Counted from the first letter of the stretch, positions 43,992 to 53,523 are shown. The stretch: DNA of 64,000 bases from Pseudomonas sp. IB20 (GCF_009707325.1 NZ_CP046103.1:4784744-4848743); one strand, 5' to 3'. The notes: generated by a model from the letters alone, not told the origin. Program-made: numbers and translations.

Positions 43992-45095
43992 CTAGAGCCT
44001 TACACTCGCGAAAGTCGACTCATTCCTGGCCTGACTCAACGCCGACATCGGCCCCGACAACGGTGACAACACCAGCGCCTGCGGAATCGGCATCATCGCC
44101 ACTTGCTGGGTGGTGTTGGAACCTACGCGTTCATCCCGTGGCGGTATGCCGAAGTATTCGCGGTAGCACTTGGAGAAGTGCGGCGTGGACACAAACCCGC
44201 ACACCGAGGCTACTTCGATGATCGACATCGGCGTTTGCTTGAGCAGTTGCCGTGCACGGATCAAGCGCAGTTTTAAGTAATAACGCGACGGCGAGCAGTG
44301 CAGGTATTTCTGGAACAGCCGCTCCAACTGGCGACGCGACACGGCGACGTACACCGCCAGCTCGTCCAGGTCGATCGGCTCTTCCAGGTTGGCTTCCATC
44401 AGCGCGACGATTTCCTGCAGTTTCGGCTGGTTGGTGCCGAGCATGTGTTTGAGCGGCACACGCTGGTGATCCTGTTCGTTGCGGATGCGTTCGTACACAA
44501 ACATCTCGGAGATCGCTGCCGACAATTCACGGCCGTGGTCGCGGCTGATCAGGTGCAGCATCATGTCCAGCGGCGCGGTGCCGCCCGAGCTGGTGAAGCG
44601 GTTGCGGTCAAGGGTGAACAGGCGTGTGCTCATGGCGACACGCGGGAACGCTTCCTGCATCGACGCCAGGCATTCCCAGTGCACGCTGCAATCGAAACCG
44701 TCGAGCAAACCGGCGCAGGCCAGGGCCCAACTGCCAGTGCACACGGCGCCGAGGCGACGCGACTGGCGCGCCTGGCTTTGCAGCCACGACACGTGTTCAC
44801 GGGTAACGGTGCGCTGGATACCCACGCCGCCGCACACAATCACAGTGTCCAGGGCCGGGGCTTTGTGCATGGAGGCGTCGGGGGTGATTTGCAGACCGTC
44901 GCTGGCCCACACTTGGTTGCCGTCGACACTCAGGGTTGACCAGCGATACAGCTCACGGCCGGACAACTGGTTGGCCATGCGCAGCGGTTCCACTGCGGAC
45001 GCCAGGGAAATCAGCGTGAAATTGTCCAGCAGCAAAAAGCCGATGGATTGAGGCGCACGGTTCTGGGGTTGGGCCCCTGAGTTGAACGACGTCAT
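43992..45095 (-). CDS. gbdR: GlxA-type AraC-family activator of glycine betaine catabolism
   Basis: 367 residues, the length of GbdR. N-terminal DJ-1/PfpI-like domain (IGFLLLDNFTLISLASAVEPLRMANQL; GAVCTGSWALACAGLLDGFDCSVHWE), C-terminal AraC HTH pair (DELAVYVAVSRRQLERLFQKYL; SIIEVASVCGFVSTPHFSKCYREYFG). In P. aeruginosa GbdR binds glycine betaine or dimethylglycine and activates gbcAB, dgcAB, sox, cbcXWV, sdaB and others, most of which are in this window. A sigma54-type promoter lies about 100 bases upstream. Confidence 0.94.
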   Translation of the reverse strand: MTSFNSGAQPQNRAPQSIGFLLLDNFTLISLASAVEPLRMANQLSGRELYRWSTLSVDGNQVWASDGLQITPDASMHKAPALDTVIVCGGVGIQRTVTREHVSWLQSQARQSRRLGAVCTGSWALACAGLLDGFDCSVHWECLASMQEAFPRVAMSTRLFTLDRNRFTSSGGTAPLDMMLHLISRDHGRELSAAISEMFVYERIRNEQDHQRVPLKHMLGTNQPKLQEIVALMEANLEEPIDLDELAVYVAVSRRQLERLFQKYLHCSPSRYYLKLRLIRARQLLKQTPMSIIEVASVCGFVSTPHFSKCYREYFGIPPRDERVGSNTTQQVAMMPIPQALVLSPLSGPMSALSQARNESTFASVRL

Positions 45096-45187
45096 CGCGG
45101 TATCTCCTCACACAAAGCGGGTGATGGCCTCAGGCGAGGCTCTTGTTATTGCGCTCGCCCTGGAAAGGAGAGGCTTTGAATAGATAG

Positions 45188-45203
45188 AGCAAATGCCATG
45201 CCT
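45188..45203 (-). promoter_or_regulatory. Sigma-54 promoter of gbdR
   Basis: Minus-strand AGGCATGGCATTTGCT: GG-N10-GC spacing exact, -24 GGCATG and -12 TTTGCT close to the consensus TGGCACG-N4-TTGCW. Expected start near 45177, ~80-base leader. Fits RpoN control with NtrC/CbrB input reported for gbdR. Confidence 0.6.
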
Positions 45204-45231
45204 AAAATTGAATGGGCATTCAATAACTCCT

Positions 45232-45243
45232 GAAAACGACCTG
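45232..45243. promoter_or_regulatory. CAGGTCGTTTTC motif upstream of the gbdR promoter
   Basis: GAAAACGACCTG here is identical over 12 bases to 43519-43530. It contains the GGTCG core proposed for GbdR/CdhR sites. Lies ~30 bases upstream of the -24 element. Confidence 0.35.
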
Positions 45244-45457
45244 ATGACGCGTCTATTTAAGCCCGCGCAGGAAGTGCGGGATATGCCTCGAAAAGGACGC
45301 TGGCGTGCGCCTGCTCACGGGGTGTGAGCAGATCGGTAGCACTTGTGGGAAGGCGCTTTGCGGGCGTAGGAAGAGTCTGTCACCGCACGCACGGGTGACG
45401 GGTGGTCGGGCGGGAATTCGTTCTGGAGCTACTTATCTGTTTGCGACGCGCTAAAAG

Positions 45458-45551
45458 GTGGCGCTTTTGAATCCGGGTGTTCACTTTATGAGCAGTTTGC
45501 CATCAAGTGGCGCTTTTGAATCCGGGTGTTCACTTTATGAGCAGTTTGCCA
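45458..45551. repeat. 45-bp direct repeat in tandem (49-base period)
   Basis: 45458-45502 and 45507-45551 match exactly (GTGGCGCTTTTGAATCCGGG... AGCAGTTTGCCA). A single GTGGCGAGCGGGCTTGCCAC palindrome follows at 45555-45575. The rest of the 510-base gap 45096-45605 holds the gbdR promoter and no gene. Confidence 0.92.
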
Positions 45552-45605
45552 ATCAATTGTGGCGAGCGGGCTTGCCACAACAAGCCGCTCACCCGAAGAA
45601 AGCGC

Positions 45606-46982
45606 TCAACACTCCACCGCACTTACCGCCAACCCACCCCGCGATGTTTCCTTGTACTTGTCATGCATGTCCGCGCCGGTATCGCGCATGGTACGGATCA
45701 CCCGGTCCAGGGAGATAAAGTGCTGGCCATCGCCGCGCAGCGCCATCTGCGCCGCGTTGATCGCTTTCACCGCTGCAATCGCATTGCGCTCGATGCACGG
45801 CACTTGCACCAGCCCGCCCACCGGGTCGCAGGTCAGGCCGAGGTTATGTTCCAGGCCGATTTCGGCGGCGTTGCACAGCTGCTCCGGCGTGGCACCGAGG
45901 ATTTCAGCCAACCCGGCTGCGGCCATGGCGCAGGCCGAACCGACTTCGCCTTGGCAGCCGACTTCGGCGCCGGAAATCGAGGCATTCTTTTTACACAAAA
46001 TTCCCACGGCCGCCGCGCTGAGCAAATAGTCGACCACGTTGGCTTCAGTCACTTCGTCGCTGAACTTCATAAAGTAGTGCAGCACCGCCGGGATGATCCC
46101 CGCCGCGCCATTCGTCGGTGCGGTGACCATGCGCCCGCCGGCGGCGTTTTCTTCATTCACCGCCAGGGCGAACAGGTTGACCCACTCCATCGCACTCAAG
46201 GTCGAGCCAATCACATTTGGCTTGCCCAACTCCTGCAAGCTGCGGTGCAATTTGGCGGCGCGACGCCGCACGTTCAAGCCGCCGGGCAAGATGCCCTCGT
46301 GCTTGAGGCCCTGCTCCACGCAATCTTGCATGGCGCGCCAGAGCTTCATCAGGCCGCTGCGGATTTCTTCCTCGCTGCGCCAAGTCTTTTCATTCGCCAG
46401 CATCAACTCGGCCACGCGCAGGTTGTGGGTCTTGCACAGCTGCAACAGCTCCACCGCGCTGGAAAAATCATACGGCAACTCGGTGCGGTCCATATCGGCC
46501 ACGCCGCTTTGCGCCTGGGCTTCGTCCACCACAAAACCGCCACCGACCGAATAGTAGGTATCGCGGTGCAACTCGCCATCATCGCCAAACACCACCAAGG
46601 TCATGGCGTTGGGGTGGAACGGCAGGTTTTCGTCGAGCAGGCGCATGTCGCGCGCCCAGATGAAGGGCACCGGCAGGCGGCCATCGAGCAACAGTGTGTC
46701 GGTCTCGCGCAGGGTGTGAATACGCAGGCCGATTTGCGCCGGGTCGATAGCGTCCGGCCACTCGCCCATCAGGCCCATGATGGTGGCGGTGTCGCTGCCG
46801 TGGCCGATGCCGGTGGCCGACAATGAGCCATACAGCTGAACTTCGACGCGCCTGACTTGTTCCAACAGTTCACGTTCACGTAATGCTTGGACGAACAACG
46901 CTGCGGCGCGCATGGGGCCGACGGTGTGAGAACTAGAAGGCCCGATGCCGATCTTGAACAGGTCGAAAACGCTGATAGCCAT
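45606..46982 (-). CDS. sdaB: L-serine ammonia-lyase, iron-sulfur single-chain type
   Basis: 458 residues. N-terminal beta domain with GIGPSSSHTVGPMRAA, alpha domain with Fe-S cysteines (LCKKNASISGAEVGCQGEVGSACAM) and ATNGAAGIIPAVLHY. Deaminates serine to pyruvate, the exit step of the choline-to-glycine-to-serine route. GAGGAG precedes the start. Divergent from cbcX with a shared operator-like repeat. Confidence 0.94.
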   Translation of the reverse strand: MAISVFDLFKIGIGPSSSHTVGPMRAAALFVQALRERELLEQVRRVEVQLYGSLSATGIGHGSDTATIMGLMGEWPDAIDPAQIGLRIHTLRETDTLLLDGRLPVPFIWARDMRLLDENLPFHPNAMTLVVFGDDGELHRDTYYSVGGGFVVDEAQAQSGVADMDRTELPYDFSSAVELLQLCKTHNLRVAELMLANEKTWRSEEEIRSGLMKLWRAMQDCVEQGLKHEGILPGGLNVRRRAAKLHRSLQELGKPNVIGSTLSAMEWVNLFALAVNEENAAGGRMVTAPTNGAAGIIPAVLHYFMKFSDEVTEANVVDYLLSAAAVGILCKKNASISGAEVGCQGEVGSACAMAAAGLAEILGATPEQLCNAAEIGLEHNLGLTCDPVGGLVQVPCIERNAIAAVKAINAAQMALRGDGQHFISLDRVIRTMRDTGADMHDKYKETSRGGLAVSAVEC

Positions 46983-47214
46983 TGCCGTGAAACTCCTCGG
47001 TGAGCAGGCTAGGCATGAACAAGCTGCTACGCTCAGATCGCCCAGATGGCGGCATCATCAAGCTTTTATCCGCCCTCACGGCGTCTCACACCGACGCACC
47101 CATGCTCAACAGCGTCGCTCCCGTGCGATCAAGCGTTTTGGCCGTTTTTAGCGGTGCAGATCGATAAAAACTGCAGTTTTGCCTTCGGAAAAATCTGTAA
47201 GCGACGTCACCGAC

Positions 47215-47247
47215 ACTGGATACGACCATCCCTGTACTGGATACGAC
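47215..47247. promoter_or_regulatory. 12-bp direct repeat, candidate GbdR site between sdaB and cbcX
   Basis: ACTGGATACGAC at 47215 and 47236, exact, 21-base period (minus sense GTCGTATCCAGT). About 150 bases before cbcX and 230 before sdaB, so it could serve both. Confidence 0.5.
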
Positions 47248-47397
47248 GCCCCCTGTAGGCGTCAGATTTTCACTGGTACATGATCAGTCTCGACTCGATG
47301 GCAAGGCACCGTGCCGGCGCTTCATCGCACGCCCCAACCGCAACACTTATAAAGCGCGGCGAAAGCCGCCAGAAAAAAGACACAGGAGTCTACCCCG

Positions 47398-48345
47398 ATG
47401 AAAGGTTCACCCTCGTTGTTGTTGGCCGCCATGCTGAGTCTGCCAGTCCTGGCACACGCTGCAGAACCGGAACAGTGCAAGACCGTTAACTTCTCCGATG
47501 TCGGCTGGACCGACATTACCGTCACCACCGCGACCACCAGCGAAATCCTGAAAGGCCTAGGCTACAAGCCGCGCACCACGATGATTTCGGTACCTGTGAC
47601 CTACAAGTCGCTGGCCGACGGCAAAAACATGGACATCTTCCTCGGCAACTGGATGCCGACCATGGAAAACGACATCAAGCAGTACCGTGATGCCGGCACC
47701 GTGGAAACCGTGCGCGCCAACCTGGAAAACGCCAAGTACACCCTGGCGGTCCCCGAGGCGCTGTATGACAAGGGCCTGAAAGACTTCGCCGATATCGCCA
47801 AATTCAAGGATGAGCTAGGCGGCAAGATCTACGGCATCGAGCCGGGTAACGACGGCAACCGCACCATCCAGACCGTGATCGACAAGAACCAGTTCGGTTT
47901 GAAAGACGCGGGCTTCAAGATCGTGGAATCCAGCGAAGCCGGGATGCTCTCCCAGGTCGAACGGGCCACCAAGCGCGGCCAGGCCATCGTGTTCCTTGGC
48001 TGGGAACCGCACCCGATGAACACCCGCTTCAAGATGAAGTACCTGACCGGCGGTGACGATTCGTTCGGCCCCAACTACGGCCAGGCCACCATCTACACCA
48101 ACACCCGCAAGGGCTACACCCAGGAATGCAGCAACGTTGGCCAACTGCTGAAAAACCTGGCGTTCACGTTGAACATGGAAAGCACCCTGATGGGTAACGT
48201 CCTGGACGACAAGATGAAGCCCGACGCCGCGGCCAAGGCCTGGCTGCAGAAGAACCCGCAAGTGCTCGACACCTGGCTCGCCGGTGTGACTACGGTTGAC
48301 GGCAAACCTGGGCTGGAGGCCGTAAAAGCGTATCTCGCCAACTAG
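47398..48345 (+). CDS. cbcX: Choline/betaine/carnitine ABC transporter, periplasmic binding protein
   Basis: 315 residues. Signal peptide (MKGSPSLLLAAMLSLPVLAHAAE), then OpuAC-type fold with VGWTDITVTTATT, FLGNWMPTME, VFLGWEPHPMN aromatic box residues. Binds choline mainly and delivers to CbcWV. First of the cbcXWV operon. Confidence 0.92.
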   Translation: MKGSPSLLLAAMLSLPVLAHAAEPEQCKTVNFSDVGWTDITVTTATTSEILKGLGYKPRTTMISVPVTYKSLADGKNMDIFLGNWMPTMENDIKQYRDAGTVETVRANLENAKYTLAVPEALYDKGLKDFADIAKFKDELGGKIYGIEPGNDGNRTIQTVIDKNQFGLKDAGFKIVESSEAGMLSQVERATKRGQAIVFLGWEPHPMNTRFKMKYLTGGDDSFGPNYGQATIYTNTRKGYTQECSNVGQLLKNLAFTLNMESTLMGNVLDDKMKPDAAAKAWLQKNPQVLDTWLAGVTTVDGKPGLEAVKAYLAN

Positions 48346-48356
48346 CACCCGCTGAC

Positions 48357-48387
48357 CCCAGGCCGGTGCGCTGGCCTGGGATGTTTT
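48357..48387 (+). terminator. Attenuator-like hairpin between cbcX and cbcW
   Basis: CCCAGGCC, 8-base loop, GGCCTGGG (perfect 8 bp), followed by ATGTTTT. Would lower expression of cbcWV relative to the binding protein, a common arrangement. Confidence 0.6.
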
Positions 48388-48414
48388 CCCCTTCGCATGT
48401 GGACATTCACTACC

Positions 48415-49260
48415 ATGCTGACTGAACATAAACTCCCACTAGGCCAGTACATCGCTGCCTTCGTCGAATGGTTGACCCAACACGGTGCCAACTACTTCGA
48501 CGCAATCGCATCGACTCTGGAAACGATGATCCACGGCGTGACGTTTGCGCTGACCTGGTTCAATCCGCTGGCATTGATCGGTCTGATTGCGCTACTCGCT
48601 CACTTTATTCAACGTAAATGGGGCCTGACGGTATTTGTCATTGCCTCCTTCCTGCTGATCCTGAACCTTGGGTACTGGCAGGAAACCATGGAGACCCTCG
48701 CCCAGGTGCTGTTCGCCACCCTGGTCTGCGTGGTCATCGGTGTGCCACTGGGCATTGTTGCCGCGCACAAACCCATTTTCTACACCCTGATGCGGCCGGT
48801 GCTCGATCTGATGCAGACCGTACCGACCTTCGTCTACCTCATCCCTACCCTGACCCTCTTCGGGCTGGGTGTGGTGCCCGGGCTGATTTCCACGGTGGTG
48901 TTCGCGATTGCCGCACCTATCCGTCTGACTTACCTGGGTATCCGCGATGTGCCGCAAGAATTAATGGACGCCGGCAAGGCCTTTGGCTGCTCGCGCCGCC
49001 AGTTGCTCTCACGGATTGAACTGCCCCACGCTATGCCGAGCATTGCCGCCGGCATTACCCAATGCATCATGCTGTCGTTGTCGATGGTGGTGATCGCGGC
49101 CCTGGTAGGCGCCGACGGCCTCGGCAAGCCAGTGGTCAACGCACTGAACACCGCCGACATCGCCCTGGGCTTTGAAGCCGGCCTGGCAATCGTATTGCTG
49201 GCGATCATGCTCGACCGCATCTGCAAACAACCCGACGCCAAAGTAGGGGGTGATGCATGA
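48415..49260 (+). CDS. cbcW: Choline/betaine/carnitine ABC transporter, permease
   Basis: 281 residues, six or more membrane helices, ProW/OpuAB-type permease with the EAA loop (DVPQELMDAGKAFGCSRRQLLSRIELPHAMPSI). Start at 48415 (MLTEHKLPLG) preferred for its likeness to known CbcW; an ATG at 48397 is in frame. ATGA overlap with cbcV. Confidence 0.92.
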   Translation: MLTEHKLPLGQYIAAFVEWLTQHGANYFDAIASTLETMIHGVTFALTWFNPLALIGLIALLAHFIQRKWGLTVFVIASFLLILNLGYWQETMETLAQVLFATLVCVVIGVPLGIVAAHKPIFYTLMRPVLDLMQTVPTFVYLIPTLTLFGLGVVPGLISTVVFAIAAPIRLTYLGIRDVPQELMDAGKAFGCSRRQLLSRIELPHAMPSIAAGITQCIMLSLSMVVIAALVGADGLGKPVVNALNTADIALGFEAGLAIVLLAIMLDRICKQPDAKVGGDA

Positions 49261-50438
49261 GCATTATCCGATTCGACAATGTCGATGTGATCTTCTCCAA
49301 AGACCCGCGCGAAGCGCTCAAGCTGCTCGACCAGGGCATGCACCGCAACGAGATCCTGAAAAAGACCGGGCAGATTGTCGGCGTTGAAAAAGCCAGCCTG
49401 GACGTGGAGAAAGGCGAGATCTGCGTGCTGATGGGCCTGTCGGGCTCCGGCAAGTCGAGCTTGCTGCGCTGTATCAACGGCCTCAACACCGTGAGCCGTG
49501 GCCAGCTGTTTGTGGAGCATGAAGGGCGCCAGATCGACATCGCGTCCTGCACGCCTGCGGAGCTGAAAATGATGCGCACCAAGCGCATCGCCATGGTGTT
49601 CCAGAAGTTCGCCCTGATGCCCTGGCTGACGGTGCGCGAAAACATCAGCTTTGGCCTTGAGATGCAGGGCCGCCCCGAGAAAGAACGGCGCGCGCTGGTG
49701 GATGAAAAACTCGAGCTGGTGGGCCTGGCCCAATGGCGCAACAAGAAGCCCGACGAGCTGTCCGGCGGCATGCAGCAACGCGTCGGCCTGGCCCGCGCGT
49801 TGGCGATGGACGCCGATATCCTGCTGATGGACGAACCCTTCTCCGCCCTCGACCCGCTGATCCGCCAAGGCCTGCAAGATGAACTGCTGGAGCTGCAACG
49901 CAAGCTGAGCAAGACCATCGTGTTCGTGAGCCACGACCTGGATGAGGCACTGAAACTCGGCAGCCGCATCGCGATCATGAAAGACGGCAAGATCATCCAG
50001 TACAGCGTGCCGGAAGAGATCGTGCTGAACCCGGCGGACGACTATGTGCGCACCTTCGTCGCGCATACCAACCCGCTGAACGTATTGTGCGGTCGCAGCC
50101 TGATGCGCACCCTGGACAACTGCAAACGCATCAACGGTTCAGTGTGCCTGGACCCGGGCGGCGACTCGTGGCTGGACCTGGCAGAAGGCAACACCATCAA
50201 GGGTGCCCGCCAGAATGGCGCGGTGATGAACCTGCAGAACTGGGCACCAGGGCAACCGGTAGAAGGTTTGGGCCGTGTGCCGACGCTGGTGGACTCGAAT
50301 ATCGGCATGCGCGATGCGTTGCAGATTCGTTATCACACCGGGAATAAGTTGGTGTTGCATGACAGCAACCACCAGGTGGTGGGAATCTTGGGGGACAGTG
50401 AGCTTTACCATGCCCTGCTGGGCAAGAACCTGGGCTAG
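49257..50438 (+). CDS. cbcV: Choline/betaine/carnitine ABC transporter, ATPase
   Basis: 393 residues. Walker A GLSGSGKSSLLR, signature LSGGMQQRVGLARAL, Walker B ILLMDEPFSALDPL, switch His in VFVSHDLDEA; a ~120-residue C-terminal extension without clear CBS repeats. Powers import through CbcW with CbcX or CaiX. Confidence 0.93.
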   Translation: MSIIRFDNVDVIFSKDPREALKLLDQGMHRNEILKKTGQIVGVEKASLDVEKGEICVLMGLSGSGKSSLLRCINGLNTVSRGQLFVEHEGRQIDIASCTPAELKMMRTKRIAMVFQKFALMPWLTVRENISFGLEMQGRPEKERRALVDEKLELVGLAQWRNKKPDELSGGMQQRVGLARALAMDADILLMDEPFSALDPLIRQGLQDELLELQRKLSKTIVFVSHDLDEALKLGSRIAIMKDGKIIQYSVPEEIVLNPADDYVRTFVAHTNPLNVLCGRSLMRTLDNCKRINGSVCLDPGGDSWLDLAEGNTIKGARQNGAVMNLQNWAPGQPVEGLGRVPTLVDSNIGMRDALQIRYHTGNKLVLHDSNHQVVGILGDSELYHALLGKNLG

Positions 50439-50445
50439 TCGCTTG

Positions 50446-50592
50446 ATCGTTCCCACGCTCTGCGTGGGAACGCCGCCCTGGACGCTCTGCGTCCCCCGTG
50501 GAACGCCGCCCTGGACGCTCTGCGTCCGCTCTTAAGTCGTGACGCAGAGCGTCACAGGATGCATTCCTTTGCTGCGCGTGGGAATGATCATT
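50446..50592. repeat. Palindromic repeat element with internal 33-bp period duplication
   Basis: Starts GATCGTTCCCACGCTCTGCG and ends GCGTGGGAATGATCA; a 28-base block with the GGACGCTCTGCGTCC core occurs at 50467 and 50500. Same family as 14547 and 23045. Fills the convergent cbcV-betT gap. Confidence 0.88.
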
Positions 50593-50604
50593 CAAACTCA
50601 ACTA

Positions 50605-52596
50605 TCAGCTATAGACACGGCCAAGGAGCTGCCGATGGCTTTCAAACTGGTCGAGCACGTCCCGGGTGATCTGTTCCTGGGCAAAGCCCATCAGGTCGTA
50701 TTCCTGAGGTCCGTTGTGCAGGTAGACCTCGGCCCGGTAGTAACGCGTGCGCTCTTCTTCGGGCAAGTCGCTCGGTGCCGCCGAATAAGCATCCAGGCTC
50801 ACTTCATAGACAAACGGGTTGCCCTCTTCCATCTCGATGCGCACACCGATGCAACGCTTGGATTTGCCCAACAAGGTCTGCACTTCCAGCCCTTGATCAC
50901 GCAACGCAACCGCCGCTTCTTCCAGCGCCGGCGTTACGTGCTTGTCCATAAAGCGCTGCACGGTGGCCTGGCTCGGTTGCAGGTCCAGGGCGGTCAAGCG
51001 CTCGCTGAAACCACGGCGGCCACGTTCGGCCAATTGCGCCTGCTCCTGTTCGATGGCCACATCCTGGCGCATCGCCTTGTGCAAACCGAACATGAACAAA
51101 ATCAGCACCACCGAGAACGGCAGCCCCGCCAGCACCACCATGGTTTGCATGGCTTCGAAGTTGCCAGCAAACAACAGGCCGATGGTCACCAGGGTGATCA
51201 CGGCCGACCAGAAGATACGCAACCAGTGCGGCGCATCTTCATCCACATTGCCGCCCTTGCAGGAAAGGTTGGCCATCATCACCGCGCCGGAATCCGCCGG
51301 GGTCAGGAACAACACAAAGCCCACGAAGATCGACACACCGATGACGATTTTCGACGCCGGGTAGTGCTCCAGCAATTGGTAGATGGCCATCGACGGTTGT
51401 TCCAGCGCCGTCTTGCCCAACTCCACGGCACCGTGGTTGAGCACCAGGTCCAGGGCCGAGTTACCGAAGATCGACAACCACGCCAAGGTGAAGCCCAGCG
51501 GGATCAGCAGCACGCCGGCCACCAGTTCACGCACGGTGCGACCACGGGAAATACGCGCGATGAACATGCCTACGAATGGCGCCCAGGAAATCCACCAGGC
51601 CCAGTAGAACAGGGTCCACAGGCCCATCCAACGCTCGGTCTTGTCGGCGTCGCCTTCGTACACATACAGGTCGAAAGTCTTCAGCACGATGCCGTTGAGA
51701 TAATCACCCGTGTTCTGCACCAAGCCATTGAGCAGGTGCAGCGTCGGGCCGAACAACAGCACGAAAATCAGCAAGCCGCTGAACAGCACGATGTTGAGGT
51801 TGGACAGGCGGCGAATACCGTTTTCCACACCCGACACGGCGGCGATGGTCGCCACGGTGCTCATCACGATGATCACGATCAGCAGGTTGGTGTTGTTGTG
51901 CTCCATGCCGAACAGGTTTTCCAACCCGGACGACACTTGCATCGCACCAATCCCCAGGTTCGTCACCAGGCCCAGCAAGGTCACGAACATGCCGAAACCG
52001 TCCACCGCGTGGCCGGCCGCGCCTTTCACCCAACGCTCGCCTACCAGCGGGTACAGCGCCGAACGCAAGGCCAGCGGTTGGTTGTGACGGTAGGCGAAGT
52101 ACGCCACGGCCAGGCCCACCAAAGCATAGATCGCCCAGCCATGCAGGCCCCAGTGCAGGAAGGTCAGCTGCAGCGCCTGGCGTGCCGCACCATTACTGGC
52201 AGCCGCGCCTTCGGGCGGGTTGAAGTAGTGGTCCAACGGTTCCGAGGCGCCGAAGTACAGCAGCGAGATACCGATACCCGACGAGAACAACATGCCGGCC
52301 CAGGCGCCGTAGCTGAAGTCCGGGGTGTCGTCCTTACTGCCCAGTTTCAATTTACCGTAGGACGAAAACGCCAGGCCGACCACAAACACCAGATAAGCGG
52401 CGATGACCACCATGTAGTACCAGCCAAAGCTTTTGGAAAGCCAAGCCTGTGCTACGCCGAGCATGCGCCCGGCCTCCTGCGGGGCGATGATCAGAATGGC
52501 GGTCAACAACAGAATGAGCGCGGTGGAGGTGTAGAACACCCAACCGTTGACCCGGACCTTTTCCGGTGGGGTCTTTATAAGAGAGGCAGAACTCAT
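50605..52596 (-). CDS. betT: BCCT-family choline transporter
   Basis: 663 residues, 12 membrane helices, BCCT signature WTLFYWAWWISWAPFVGMFIA region and GIGISLLYFGASEP; a ~150-residue cytoplasmic C-terminal domain typical of BetT types. Proton- or ion-driven high-capacity choline uptake. Start 52596 chosen (GGAGC upstream); the frame to 52656 lacks homology. Divergent from betI, sharing the BetI operator region. Confidence 0.92.
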   Translation of the reverse strand: MSSASLIKTPPEKVRVNGWVFYTSTALILLLTAILIIAPQEAGRMLGVAQAWLSKSFGWYYMVVIAAYLVFVVGLAFSSYGKLKLGSKDDTPDFSYGAWAGMLFSSGIGISLLYFGASEPLDHYFNPPEGAAASNGAARQALQLTFLHWGLHGWAIYALVGLAVAYFAYRHNQPLALRSALYPLVGERWVKGAAGHAVDGFGMFVTLLGLVTNLGIGAMQVSSGLENLFGMEHNNTNLLIVIIVMSTVATIAAVSGVENGIRRLSNLNIVLFSGLLIFVLLFGPTLHLLNGLVQNTGDYLNGIVLKTFDLYVYEGDADKTERWMGLWTLFYWAWWISWAPFVGMFIARISRGRTVRELVAGVLLIPLGFTLAWLSIFGNSALDLVLNHGAVELGKTALEQPSMAIYQLLEHYPASKIVIGVSIFVGFVLFLTPADSGAVMMANLSCKGGNVDEDAPHWLRIFWSAVITLVTIGLLFAGNFEAMQTMVVLAGLPFSVVLILFMFGLHKAMRQDVAIEQEQAQLAERGRRGFSERLTALDLQPSQATVQRFMDKHVTPALEEAAVALRDQGLEVQTLLGKSKRCIGVRIEMEEGNPFVYEVSLDAYSAAPSDLPEEERTRYYRAEVYLHNGPQEYDLMGFAQEQITRDVLDQFESHRQLLGRVYS

Positions 52597-52839
52597 GGCG
52601 CAGATGCTCCGGGCAGTGCGAGAGAGAAACACAAGGCAACGGTTATCCCGGGACATCGATTTTTCGGCAGTCGACGGACGGGTGTTATAAAGACACCCCG
52701 AAAATTCTTGAGCCCCGCCGAAGCGGTGGCAGGCCCTGATATGGCCGGTTTCAAGGATTTTTGCAGGTGTCAGAGGCTGCTGCTCACAGGTAGGAAATAT
52801 CTGTAGGGAGCGACCATTTGTCGCAGATCTTATTCTTTG

Positions 52840-52859
52840 TTGATTGAACGTTCAATCAA
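52840..52859. promoter_or_regulatory. BetI operator
   Basis: Perfect 20-base palindrome TTGATTGAACGTTCAATCAA between betT and betI. TetR-family BetI represses bet genes and is released by choline; the palindrome fits its known operator form. Confidence 0.85.
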
Positions 52860-52929
52860 AACAAAATAGACTGGCCTTCAAGCCGACGGACGTTTATCGC
52901 CCACCGGCAGGCCTAAGGAGAGGTGCTAC

Positions 52930-53523
52930 ATGCCCAAGGTCGGTATGCAACCCATACGCCGCCAGCAGTTGATCGAAGCCACCTTGACGGCCATCGATCA
53001 GGTTGGGATGGGAGATGCCAGCATTGCGCTGATCGCCCGTTTGGCCGGTGTCTCGAACGGCATCATCAGTCACTACTTTCAGGACAAGAACGGCCTGATC
53101 GCCGCAACGATGCGGTACTTGATGAATGTGCTGATCGAGAACGTCCACGAACGCAGGCTTGCGCTGAAGGACGACAGCCCACGGGCACACCTTCGGGTGA
53201 TCATCGAGGGCAACTTCGACGCCAGCCAGGTCAACGGACCGGCAATGAAAACCTGGCTGGCCTTCTGGGCCACCAGCATGCATCACCCGTCATTGCACAG
53301 GTTGCAGCGGATCAACGATCAACGTCTGTATTCCAACCTGTGCTGCCAGTTCCGCCGAGTGCTACCGCTGCCGCACGCACGCAAAGCAGCCAGAGGCCTG
53401 GCGGCCCTGATCGACGGTTTGTGGTTGCGCGGCGCCCTGTCGGGAGACGCTTTCGACACGGAGCAGGCGCAACGGATCGCTTACGAATACATGGATTTCC
53501 AATTGGCCAAGCAGGTGAGTTAG
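52930..53523 (+). CDS. betI: Transcriptional repressor BetI (TetR family)
   Basis: 197 residues. N-terminal TetR HTH (RRQQLIEATLTAIDQVG, IALIARLAGVSNGIISHYFQDKNGLI), ligand domain with RALLKDDSPRAHLRVIIEGNF-like and AARGLAALIDGLWLRGALSG. First gene of betIBA. Confidence 0.95.
   Translation: MPKVGMQPIRRQQLIEATLTAIDQVGMGDASIALIARLAGVSNGIISHYFQDKNGLIAATMRYLMNVLIENVHERRLALKDDSPRAHLRVIIEGNFDASQVNGPAMKTWLAFWATSMHHPSLHRLQRINDQRLYSNLCCQFRRVLPLPHARKAARGLAALIDGLWLRGALSGDAFDTEQAQRIAYEYMDFQLAKQVS

Noticed and set aside
50539..52806. 755-codon plus-strand frame opposite betT
   Set aside because: Antisense shadow of betT with His/Gln-rich composition.
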